A stretch of 6,074 nt of DNA from an uncultured Prevotella sp. (GCA_902477645.1 CABSIA010000164.1:1-6074), one strand, 5' to 3'. Counted from the first letter of the stretch, positions 1 through 6,074 are shown. The notes: generated from the letters alone by a model not told the origin. Numbers and translations: made by a program.

Positions 1-48
1 TTGCGCCGATGGTACTGCAATGCAATGCGGGAGAGTAGGTAACCGCCT
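1..48 (+). rRNA. rrf: 5S ribosomal RNA, 3' end only
   Basis: This is the 3' part of a 5S rRNA, cut by the left edge of the window. The stretch GCGCCGATGGTACTGC followed by GGGAGAGTAGG is the conserved loop-E/helix IV-V region of bacterial 5S rRNA, and CTGC (15-18 region) can pair with GCGG just after it. Only about 48 of the usual ~110 nt are present. The exact 3' end is uncertain by a few bases because the strand that pairs with it lies outside the window. The strong terminator just downstream fits the end of an rRNA operon in the usual 16S-23S-5S order. Confidence 0.93.
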
Positions 49-60
49 CTTTTCAGACGG

Positions 61-97
61 GAGTCCCGGGGAACTCAATCCCTGGGACTCTTTTTTT
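61..97 (+). terminator. Intrinsic terminator of the rRNA operon
   Basis: An 11-bp stem pairs 61-71 (GAGTCCCGGGG) with 80-90 (CCCTGGGACTC region), with one G-T pair and an 8-nt loop, and is followed directly by seven T residues (91-97). It starts about 13 nt after the 5S rRNA end, so it should end the rRNA transcript. Confidence 0.92.
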
Positions 98-127
98 GTA
101 TGTATATTTTGAATTTTTCAGTTAATA

Positions 128-160
128 AATTGTGAGGCCGCTATATATGGCGGCTCAATT
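128..160 (-). terminator. Possible terminator of the minus-strand small secreted protein gene
   Basis: An inverted repeat pairs AATTG at 128-132 with CAATT at 156-160, and GAG(G)CCGC at 134-141 with GCGGCTC at 150-156, leaving an AT-rich loop. Small bulges interrupt the stem (positions 132-133 and 137). It lies 28 nt beyond the stop codon of the minus-strand gene. On that strand the stem is followed only by a broken T-rich stretch (AATTTATT), so this is a weak terminator by the classical rule. It could also be an RNA-stabilising 3' hairpin. Confidence 0.42.
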
Positions 161-187
161 AAACCACAAACTACACTTAATTGATTT

Positions 188-607
188 CTATTGTTTTTTG
201 AAATTGAGTTTTGATGGTAACTTTATCCACTTCCTATTTCTTGCGATTTTGATATTGCTTCCTGATGTTTGTTCAAGAGTGTAAGTGGAGTCGTTTATAA
301 TCTTAAGATTGGCTGTGAGATCCTCGCTGCCATAATCATTTATTATCTGTAATTTGGCATTATTCTTATCTATAATTTCAGAAGCTGTTATAATCCATTT
401 TCTGGAGTCTTGATAGTCACCTAAGTAACCATCAACCTCACCAAATATTTCTTGTTGCGGGATGGTTATATTCTTGTCGTATAGGTTGATATTCAGATAA
501 ATATTATATTGCTGATTTTTTAATGTACCTTTAAAAAGCTTTACTTCCTGTGCAAAGCTGGGGGAAATTTGTAAAAATAGCAGAATTATAGCAAAAATAG
601 ATTTCAT
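188..607 (-). CDS. Small exported protein of unknown function
   Basis: The gene encodes about 139 residues. I do not recognise the family. The N-terminus is a clear Sec signal peptide: MKSI, then the hydrophobic run FAIILLFL, and a probable signal peptidase I cleavage after Ser-Phe-Ala (residue 19), leaving Gln-Glu-Val as the mature start. There is no lipobox cysteine, so it should be a soluble periplasmic or secreted protein of about 120 residues. The mature part is rich in Asn, Ile and Lys with alternating hydrophobic residues (for example IYLNINLY), suggesting a small beta-sheet protein. I chose the ATG at 605-607. An in-frame ATG at 620-622 would add five residues (MKDKT) but would lie only a few bases from the transcript start predicted from the -7 box at 631-638. 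The gene stands alone between the rRNA operon and the divergent glycogen operon, with AT-rich composition like its surroundings. That it is a gene is likely; its role is unknown. Confidence 0.78.
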   Translation of the reverse strand: MKSIFAIILLFLQISPSFAQEVKLFKGTLKNQQYNIYLNINLYDKNITIPQQEIFGEVDGYLGDYQDSRKWIITASEIIDKNNAKLQIINDYGSEDLTANLKIINDSTYTLEQTSGSNIKIARNRKWIKLPSKLNFKKQ

Positions 608-630
608 AGTCTTATCTTTCATTTTGTTTG

Positions 631-638
631 CAAAGATA
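631..638 (-). promoter_or_regulatory. Bacteroidota-type -7 box for the small exported protein gene
   Basis: Read on the minus strand, 638 to 631 is TATCTTTG, an exact match to the TAnnTTTG element used by the Bacteroidota primary sigma factor. I see no convincing TTG-type -33 element 19-21 bp upstream. Transcription would start around 624-627, which gives a leader of about 17-20 nt to the ATG at 607. Confidence 0.66.
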
Positions 639-689
639 CAAGATTACATCAATAAAACCTCTATTTTTATAAAAAATCATAAGGTATAA

Positions 690-720
690 TTGGTATTTTA
701 GATTTTTTATAGTAACTTTG
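690..720 (+). promoter_or_regulatory. Promoter of the glycogen synthase-phosphorylase operon
   Basis: The -7 box TAACTTTG at 713-720 matches TAnnTTTG exactly. A TTG at 690-692 lies 20 bp upstream, the spacing expected for the Bacteroidota -33 element. Transcription should start around 724-728, giving a short leader of about 25 nt before the ATG at 752. No operator or riboswitch-like structure fits in so short a leader. Confidence 0.77.
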
Positions 721-751
721 CGCCGTTGATCAATAGATATGAATATTTGTA

Positions 752-2404
752 ATGGATAATAAAAAGATGGTTCCCGACTATATTTTTGAGTCAAGTTGGG
801 AAGTTTGTAATAAAGTTGGTGGTATTTATACTGTACTCTCAACCAGGGCAAATACATTGCAATCATTGTTGCATGACCGTGTGATTTTTATTGGACCAGA
901 CTTTTGGGATGGTAATAAATGTCCATATTTTGAGGAGGACTCATCCTTGTTTGGTGATTGGAAGAAGTCTATTGCTGATTCTGATTTGAAAGTGCGGGTT
1001 GGGCGATGGACCATTCCTGGTTCGCCAATAGCTATATTGGTAGATTTCAATAGTTATTTCTCAAAGAAAGATGAGATTTATTCTCGTTTATGGGAATTGT
1101 ATCAGGTAGACAGTCTTCATTCATACGGTGATTATGACGAGGCGTCTATGTTCTCTTATGCGGCGGCATTGGTGGTTGAGAGTTTTTATAATTATTATCT
1201 TGATATCACCAAGAAAGTTGTATATCATGGTAATGAATGGATGACAGGTTTAGGCTTGTTGTATATAAATCACAAGTTACCTGCGATTTCTACCATATTT
1301 ACAACGCACGCAACGAGTATAGGAAGAAGTATAGCAGGGAATAATAAACCGTTGTATGACTATTTGTTTGCTTACAATGGTGACCAGATGGCTCAGGAGC
1401 TTAACATGCAGAGTAAGCATTCTATAGAGAAGCAGACAGCCTTGAATGTTGACTGTTTCACAACCGTAAGTGACATTACAGCAAAGGAATGTGCTGAACT
1501 TATGGACAAGCCTGTTGATTTTGTGCTGCCTAATGGTTTTGAAAATGATTTTGTGCCACGTGGTGCAGCTTTTACCAAGAAGCGCAAGGAGGCACGAAAG
1601 AAACTTTTGCAAGTAGCAAGCTGCCTTACAGGTACAACAATATCTGATGAAGCCCTAATTATAGCAACCAGTGGCAGATACGAGTTCCGCAACAAGGGTA
1701 TAGACGTATTTATTGAGGCGATGAACCGTCTGCGTTTTGATTCCCGTTTGGAGAAGGAAGTTGTTGCTTTCATAGAAGTTCCCGCATGGGTAGGTGAGCC
1801 TCGTAAAGATTTGATTTTGAGACTGACTGACGGAAATGAGAATACACCTCTCGAATATCCAATGCTTACCCATTGGCTCAACAATATGAATGAGGATAAG
1901 GTATTGGGCATGATGCGTTATCTTAATATGAACAATGCTGTTGAGGACAAGGTGAAAGTTGTATTCATTCCATGTTATCTTACAGGTGATGATGGTATTC
2001 TTGGCCTCTCATACTATGATGTTATTCTTGGTAACGACCTCAGCGTATATCCGTCTTATTATGAGCCTTGGGGATATACCCCATTGGAAGCAGTAGCATT
2101 CAAGGTTCCTTGTATCACAACCGATTTGGCTGGTTTTGGTCTTTGGGCTGATAGTGTGAAGGGTGATACCTGTCATATCGAGGATGGTGTAGAGGTTATA
2201 CATCGTACAGATTACAATTATTCAGAAGTTGCAGACAGTATAAAGGAAACTATTGTGCGTTTCTCTTCATTCAATGCCGCTCAGATAAAGGCTGCAAGAA
2301 GCAATGCGGAGAAATTGTCACGTAAAGCCTTGTGGGACAAATTTATTACGTATTATCTTGATGCGTATGATTTTGCGCTTCGTAAAGCAGAAGAGAGAAA
2401 ATAA
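752..2404 (+). CDS. Glycogen synthase, eukaryote-like GT3 family
   Basis: A 550-residue cytoplasmic glycosyltransferase that should extend alpha-1,4-glucan chains from a nucleotide-glucose donor (UDP-glucose in characterised GT3 enzymes). It resembles yeast and animal glycogen synthase rather than bacterial GT5 GlgA. Visible landmarks, in order: the glycine-rich loop KVGGIYTV (21-28); HGNEWMTG (159-166); FTTHATSIGR (183-192), with His186 and Arg192; TTVSDITA and LPNGF (237-263); SGRYEFRNKG (307-316), whose Arg309 and Lys315 match the phosphate-binding pair of the family; and PSYYEPWGYTPLE (434-446), carrying the E-x7-E pair Glu438/Glu446, then ITTDLAGFG. It is shorter than yeast Gsy2 (about 705 residues) and has no long regulatory tail. 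The arginine-rich helix that binds glucose-6-phosphate in eukaryotes is mostly not arginine here (about 509-524). The start at 752 suits the promoter at 690-720; Met6 (767) is a possible alternative. It is first in a two-gene operon with the phosphorylase. Confidence 0.95.
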   Translation: MDNKKMVPDYIFESSWEVCNKVGGIYTVLSTRANTLQSLLHDRVIFIGPDFWDGNKCPYFEEDSSLFGDWKKSIADSDLKVRVGRWTIPGSPIAILVDFNSYFSKKDEIYSRLWELYQVDSLHSYGDYDEASMFSYAAALVVESFYNYYLDITKKVVYHGNEWMTGLGLLYINHKLPAISTIFTTHATSIGRSIAGNNKPLYDYLFAYNGDQMAQELNMQSKHSIEKQTALNVDCFTTVSDITAKECAELMDKPVDFVLPNGFENDFVPRGAAFTKKRKEARKKLLQVASCLTGTTISDEALIIATSGRYEFRNKGIDVFIEAMNRLRFDSRLEKEVVAFIEVPAWVGEPRKDLILRLTDGNENTPLEYPMLTHWLNNMNEDKVLGMMRYLNMNNAVEDKVKVVFIPCYLTGDDGILGLSYYDVILGNDLSVYPSYYEPWGYTPLEAVAFKVPCITTDLAGFGLWADSVKGDTCHIEDGVEVIHRTDYNYSEVADSIKETIVRFSSFNAAQIKAARSNAEKLSRKALWDKFITYYLDAYDFALRKAEERK

Positions 2405-2442
2405 ATAATAACCATTAATATTAAGTAATTAAGTTAATTCTT

Positions 2443-5013
2443 ATGAAAATTAAATCAGACTATGTAAATGAGCCTCAGTGGAGGGAACTTGTTGTTAAGT
2501 CGACTTTGCCAGAAGAGTTGAAATGTCTTGACGAACTGGCACACAACATGTGGTGGGCTTGGAATTATGAGGCAAGGGATATGTTTAGAGACATAGATCC
2601 TAAGCTTTATTCTGAGGCTAAGCACAATCCTGTGGTTCTTCTTGAGCGTTTGAGCTATGAGCGTAAAGAAGAGATTGTAAAGGATAAGGCTATGATGAAG
2701 CGCATCAAGGACGTTTATGCCAAGTTCAAGGCATACATGGAAGTTAAGCCTGATGCAAATCGTCCTTCTGTTGCTTATTTCTGTATGGAGTATGGTATTC
2801 ATTCTGCATTGAAGATATATTCTGGCGGTCTCGGCATGTTGGCTGGTGACTATGTAAAGGAGGCTTCCGACAGCAACGTTGACATGTGTGCTATTGGTTT
2901 CCTTTACCGTTTCGGCTACTTTACCCAGACTCTTAGCATGGATGGTCAGCAGATTGCCAAATACGAGGCACAGAACTTCAACTCTCTTCCTGTAGAGCGT
3001 GTTCTTGACGAGAATGGTAATCCTGTTGTGGTTGATGTTCCTTACACCAACTATCAGGTTCACGCCCATGTTTGGGTTGCAAATGTAGGTCGTGTGAAGC
3101 TTTATCTGCTTGATACAGACAACGATATGAACTCTGAGTTCGACAAGCCTATCACCCATTCACTCTATGGCGGCGACTGGGAGAACCGTTTGAAGCAGGA
3201 AATTCTTCTTGGTATCGGTGGTATGTTGTTGCTTAAGAAGCTTGGCATAAAGAAAGACATATACCATTGCAACGAGGGACATGCTGCTCTTTGCAACCTG
3301 CAGCGTCTTTGTGACTACATTGATGGCGGTTTGTCATTCAATGAGGCAATGGAGCTTGTGCGCTCGTCTTCACTCTATACTGTTCACACTCCTGTACCTG
3401 CTGGTCACGACTATTTCGACGAGGGATTGTTTGGCAAGTACATGGGTGGCTATCCTGCCAAGTTGGGTATTTCTTGGGACGAGTTCATCGGCATGGGACG
3501 TACAAATCCTGAAGACCATTCTGAGAGGTTCTGTATGTCAACATTTGCATGCAACACTTGTCAGGAGGTAAACGGTGTAAGTAAGCTCCACGGTTGGGTT
3601 AGCCAGAAGATGTTCTCTTCAATATGGAATGGCTATTATCCAGAGGAGAACCATGTAGGCTATGTTACCAATGGTGTACACTTCCCGACATGGGCAGCCA
3701 CAGAGTGGAAGAATGTGTATGGAAAGTATTTTGACAAGAAATTCATGTCAGACCAGAGCAACCAGAAGATTTGGGAGGCTATCTATGGTGTAGCTGATGA
3801 GGAAATCTGGGAGACACGTATGACTCTGAAGAATAAACTTGTAGACTATATCCGTGAGCAGTTCCGTGAGACATGGCTCAAGAATCAGGGTGATCCTTCA
3901 CGTGTAGTATCTCTTCTTGAGAGCATCACTCCAAACGCCCTCTTCATTGGCTTCTGCCGTCGTTTTGCTACCTACAAGCGCGCCCATCTTCTCTTTACCG
4001 ATCTTGAGCGTCTGTCTAAGATTGTCAACAATCCTGAGCGTCCTGTTAAGTTCCTCTTTGCAGGTAAGGCACATCCGGCAGATGGAGCAGGCCAGGGCTT
4101 GATTAAGAAGATTTACGAGATTAGCCAGCGTCCTGAGTTCCTTGGCAAGATTATCTTCCTCGAGGATTACGACTTCATGCTCGCACGCCGTCTCGTATCA
4201 GGTGTTGATATTTGGATGAACACTCCAACCCGTCCGCTCGAGGCTTCTGGTACATCAGGTGAGAAGGCTGAGATGAATGGTGTCGTAAACCTCTCTGTAC
4301 TCGATGGATGGTGGCTTGAGGGCTATCGTGAGGGTGCAGGCTGGGCACTTACAGAGAAGCGTACATATCAGAACCAGGGCTATCAGGATCAGCTCGATGC
4401 CGCTACTATCTACAGCTTGCTCGAGAATGAGATAGTTCCTCTCTACTACGATAAGAACGAGAAGGGCTACAGCGAGGGCTGGATAAAGGTTGTTAAGAAC
4501 TCTATCGCAACTATCGCTCCTCACTATACAATGAAGCGTCAGCTCGATGACTACTATGACAAGTTCTACAACAAGGAGGCTGCCCGCTTCAAGGAGCTTT
4601 CTGCCGACAACAACAAGCTGGCTAAGGAAATAGCTCAGTGGAAAGAGATAGTTGCCGAGCGTTGGGATGCTATCAACGTAGTTTCTGCAAACTGGGATGT
4701 TCCTGCAACAGGCGTGAAGACTGGCGAGACATATACTATCCGCTATGTCATCAACGAGCAGGGCTTGTCAGACGCAGTAGGTCTCGAGGTTGTAAGCGTA
4801 CGTACCGATGAGAACGGCGAGGAGCACATCTTCAGCATCCGTCCATTGGAGGTTGTAGGCCAGGAAGGCAACAACTACATCTTCGAGGGTAAGGTTTCTC
4901 CGGATATTGCAGGCAACCTGAAGAGTGCTATACGTATGTATCCTAAGAATGTCAACCTGCCTCATCGTCAGGACTTCTGCTATGTTAAGTGGATTGCACT
5001 TCCAAATGCATAA
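2443..5013 (+). CDS. glgP: Alpha-glucan (glycogen/maltodextrin) phosphorylase, GT35
   Basis: An 856-residue cytoplasmic, pyridoxal-phosphate-dependent enzyme that should cleave terminal alpha-1,4 glucose from glycogen or maltodextrins with phosphate, giving glucose-1-phosphate. It belongs to the branch of the family that carries an N-terminal DUF3417-like region (about 15-110, with LAHNMWWAWN at 32-41), which differs from E. coli GlgP/MalP. Landmarks: AYFCMEYGIH (111-120); the glycine-rich IYSGGLGMLAGD (125-136); CNEGHAAL (276-283); VHTPVPAGHDYF (314-325); VTNGVHFPTW (408-417); CRRFATYKRAH (505-515); AGKAHP (540-545); and PLEASGTSGEKAEMNG (598-613), where Lys608 is the expected PLP-linked lysine. 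All expected blocks are present, so the enzyme looks intact. The last ~110 residues form a beta-rich C-terminal region ending in RMYPKNVNLPHRQDF. It follows the synthase after 38 bp with no TAnnTTTG box in the gap, so co-transcription is likely. No Shine-Dalgarno is visible before the ATG, as usual in this phylum. Confidence 0.95.
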   Translation: MKIKSDYVNEPQWRELVVKSTLPEELKCLDELAHNMWWAWNYEARDMFRDIDPKLYSEAKHNPVVLLERLSYERKEEIVKDKAMMKRIKDVYAKFKAYMEVKPDANRPSVAYFCMEYGIHSALKIYSGGLGMLAGDYVKEASDSNVDMCAIGFLYRFGYFTQTLSMDGQQIAKYEAQNFNSLPVERVLDENGNPVVVDVPYTNYQVHAHVWVANVGRVKLYLLDTDNDMNSEFDKPITHSLYGGDWENRLKQEILLGIGGMLLLKKLGIKKDIYHCNEGHAALCNLQRLCDYIDGGLSFNEAMELVRSSSLYTVHTPVPAGHDYFDEGLFGKYMGGYPAKLGISWDEFIGMGRTNPEDHSERFCMSTFACNTCQEVNGVSKLHGWVSQKMFSSIWNGYYPEENHVGYVTNGVHFPTWAATEWKNVYGKYFDKKFMSDQSNQKIWEAIYGVADEEIWETRMTLKNKLVDYIREQFRETWLKNQGDPSRVVSLLESITPNALFIGFCRRFATYKRAHLLFTDLERLSKIVNNPERPVKFLFAGKAHPADGAGQGLIKKIYEISQRPEFLGKIIFLEDYDFMLARRLVSGVDIWMNTPTRPLEASGTSGEKAEMNGVVNLSVLDGWWLEGYREGAGWALTEKRTYQNQGYQDQLDAATIYSLLENEIVPLYYDKNEKGYSEGWIKVVKNSIATIAPHYTMKRQLDDYYDKFYNKEAARFKELSADNNKLAKEIAQWKEIVAERWDAINVVSANWDVPATGVKTGETYTIRYVINEQGLSDAVGLEVVSVRTDENGEEHIFSIRPLEVVGQEGNNYIFEGKVSPDIAGNLKSAIRMYPKNVNLPHRQDFCYVKWIALPNA

Positions 5014-5043
5014 GGATATTTTAAATCTCTATAGATTACAAAG

Positions 5044-5075
5044 AAGGTGTCGGTTACTAAACCGACACCTTTTTT
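5044..5075 (+). terminator. Intrinsic terminator of the glycogen operon
   Basis: A perfect 12-bp stem pairs AAGGTGTCGGTT (5044-5055) with AACCGACACCTT (5060-5071) around a 4-nt loop, and T residues run from 5070 to 5075. It lies 30 bp after the phosphorylase stop codon. The A residues at the foot of the left arm mean that it could also work, less strongly, on the other strand. Confidence 0.95.
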
Positions 5076-5093
5076 GTATTTGTATCATTTACT

Positions 5094-5298
5094 GCTCGCG
5101 AAGCCTTCGCAAGTCGCTTTTTATTCAAAAACATGCTCGCGAAGCCTTCGCAAGTCACTTTTTATTCAAAAACACGCTCTCGAAGCCTTCGCAAGTCACT
5201 TTTTATCCGAAAACACGCTCGCGAAGCCTTCGCAAGTCACTTTTTATTCAAAAACACGCTCGCGAAGCCTTCGTAAGTCACTTTTTATCCGAAAACAC
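5094..5298 (+). repeat. Tandem array of five 41-bp repeats with internal inverted repeat
   Basis: Five head-to-tail units start at 5094, 5135, 5176, 5217 and 5258, each exactly 41 bp with no insertions or deletions. Each begins GCTCGCG (GCTCTCG in unit 3), has the inverted repeat GCGAAG-C-CTTCGC, then AAGTCACTTTTTAT and an A-rich end finishing in ACAC (ACAT in unit 1). Units 2 and 4 are identical. Units 3 and 5 share a two-base variant (TATCCGA in place of TATTCAA). The core CGAAGCCTTCG is unchanged in all five. A degenerate trace (GGCTCTGTG) follows at 5299. There are no variable spacers, so this is not a CRISPR array. I do not know a named family for it. The array starts 19 bp after the operon terminator and ends about 150 bp before the next promoter. 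It is open for translation on the plus strand but shows no sign of being a gene. Its function is unknown: possible roles are transcript-end or RNA structure, a protein-binding array, or a minisatellite with no role. Confidence 0.96.
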
Positions 5299-5446
5299 GG
5301 CTCTGTGAAATTTCTTTATTATGATTAACGCATAGTGAATCTTTCAAATAATAAGTAAAACTGGGAAAAAACAAACAAAAAGCAATAAAATGGGTATTTT
5401 TATTAAAATAATCCGATATTTTCTCGATAGTTCTCTTTTTTTTAGT

Positions 5447-5454
5447 TAACTTTG
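5447..5454 (+). promoter_or_regulatory. Bacteroidota-type -7 box for the secreted protein gene
   Basis: TAACTTTG is an exact TAnnTTTG match and is identical to the box before the glycogen synthase. It sits 27 bp before the ATG at 5482. The -33 position (around 5422-5426, TCTCG) is a poor match to TTTG, so an activator or alternative upstream element may matter. A run of eight or more T residues (about 5435-5443) lies between the two positions. Confidence 0.7.
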
Positions 5455-5481
5455 CATTGTATTAAACTAAATTATTAAAAA

Positions 5482-6074
5482 ATGAAGAAATTATACTTTT
5501 CTATCATCGCATTGGCATTGACTGCGACAGCTGCTAATGCACAGACTATTCTCGATGAGGATTTCGAGACTACGAGCACGGAGAGCTACTCCACGCCCGT
5601 AGCCAAAGGAGCCGGCTGGGAAACAGTCAACACCTATACAGGTGACAGAATTGATTACAAATGGGCAAACCATTACAATGAGAAAGGTGCCATGGGCGGT
5701 CTGCACCATGCAGGCTGCGACGGTGCCATGTTCGCTGGTAATGACGGATTTGGTCCGCGTGAGGAGATCTTGCTTTCTCCAGAGCTCGATTTGAATGATA
5801 CATATCAGTTGAGCTTTGACTGGAAGGTAAGTCCTAATGCTTACCAGCCTTCGACAGCATACGACCTCCAGATACGTATTGTGGAAGATGGTGACGTGGC
5901 AAATGCTGAGACCATTTTCTCAATTCAGAACGAGGACGATTTGAAGGAGAGTGGAGTTATGGTATATCCTATCACTACATGGGATATCAATTCAAGTAAG
6001 ATAAATCTCAGTGACTGGAAAGGCAAGAAAGTGCGCATTGCTTTCGTGTATAAAATGTTGACAACTGTTGCCAA
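5482..6074 (+). CDS. Secreted protein with choice-of-anchor-J-like domain, 3' end missing
   Basis: An open frame runs from the ATG at 5482 to the window edge, giving 197 complete codons with no stop; the gene is cut by the window. The N-terminus is a Sec signal peptide (MKK, hydrophobic LYFSIIALALTATA, probable cleavage after Ala-Asn-Ala at residue 20, mature start Gln21) with no lipobox. The next part fits the jelly-roll choice-of-anchor J / cleaved-adhesin type common in Bacteroidota surface proteins: DEDFE near the mature start (25-29), GWETVN (45-50), LLSPELDLND (97-106) followed by YQLSFDWKV (108-116), and INLSDWKGKKVRIAFVYK (174-191). Such domains usually bind carbohydrate or protein at the surface of larger secreted proteins, so the full protein is probably longer. 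The domain call is by pattern only. Whether it ends in a type IX secretion tail or another anchor cannot be seen. The start is supported by the promoter 27 bp upstream. Confidence 0.88.
   Translation, partial: MKKLYFSIIALALTATAANAQTILDEDFETTSTESYSTPVAKGAGWETVNTYTGDRIDYKWANHYNEKGAMGGLHHAGCDGAMFAGNDGFGPREEILLSPELDLNDTYQLSFDWKVSPNAYQPSTAYDLQIRIVEDGDVANAETIFSIQNEDDLKESGVMVYPITTWDINSSKINLSDWKGKKVRIAFVYKMLTTVA

Larger units (their letters stand above)
5014..5481. other. Intergenic region of 468 bp holding terminator, repeat array and promoter
   Basis: No gene is supported here. In order it holds a small AATCT/AGATT inverted repeat (5024-5037), the operon terminator, the 41-bp repeat array, then an AT-rich spacer (5299-5446) with A-runs and a TTTTATTAAAA palindrome around 5400, and finally the promoter of the next gene. 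Nothing recognisable as a small RNA, tRNA or attachment site was seen in the spacer. Confidence 0.8.

Noticed and set aside
612..866. A minus-strand open frame of 84 residues crossing the divergent promoter region.
   Set aside because: It overlaps both promoters and the start of the synthase gene, and shows no signal or family features.
1277..1911. Antisense open frames within the glycogen synthase gene.
   Set aside because: They overlap conserved catalytic motifs of the synthase on the other strand and have no recognisable protein features.
2368..2375. TGATTTTG near the end of the synthase gene as an internal promoter for the phosphorylase.
   Set aside because: It misses the key A of TAnnTTTG and lies inside coding sequence. 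It is not strong enough to call without transcript data.
2455..3159. A 234-residue open frame antisense to the phosphorylase gene.
   Set aside because: It lies wholly within a well-supported gene, has no promoter or family signature, and looks like a shadow of the real coding strand.
5094..5298. CRISPR array.
   Set aside because: Whole 41-bp units repeat back to back with no unique spacers, and no cas gene is nearby.
4925..5328. Two overlapping open frames (starts at 4925 and 5047) covering the repeat array.
   Set aside because: One starts inside the phosphorylase gene in another frame and the other starts with GTG inside the terminator stem. Their sequence is only the 41-bp repeat translated in rotating frames, which is open because the unit lacks stops.

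Overview
The window looks like a chromosomal segment from a member of the Bacteroidota, most likely a Prevotella/Bacteroides-type gut or oral anaerobe. The reasons are the Bacteroidota-type -7 promoter boxes (TAnnTTTG) in front of three genes, the lack of recognisable Shine-Dalgarno sequences, a eukaryote-like GT3 glycogen synthase of the short form found in this phylum, and a secreted choice-of-anchor-J-like protein. The genus assignment is inference.

Layout. Positions 1-48 are the 3' end of a 5S rRNA, followed by a strong intrinsic terminator (61-97) that closes an rRNA operon. A small exported protein of unknown function lies on the minus strand (188-607), with its own promoter and a possible terminator. 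Divergent from it, with 129-144 bp between starts, a two-gene glycogen operon runs on the plus strand: a GT3 glycogen synthase (752-2404), then, after a 38-bp gap, an alpha-glucan phosphorylase of the GT35 family (2443-5013). A textbook hairpin-plus-U-tract terminator (5044-5075) ends it. Nineteen bases further on is a perfect-period tandem array of five 41-bp units (5094-5298), each with a small inverted repeat. An AT-rich spacer with a clear -7 box leads to a third plus-strand gene (from 5482), a secreted protein that runs off the right edge and is present only as its first 197 residues.

How the genes work together. The two central genes are the polymerising and phosphorolytic enzymes of glycogen storage. 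The synthase extends alpha-1,4-glucan from a nucleotide sugar. The phosphorylase releases glucose-1-phosphate from chain ends. Because they appear to share one promoter (690-720) and one terminator, flux direction is probably set by metabolites rather than by separate transcription. No branching or debranching enzyme is in the window. The flanking secreted proteins have no evident link to glycogen.

The feature least explained by known genes is the 41-bp tandem array. No mobile element, CRISPR array, tRNA or defence system is visible.
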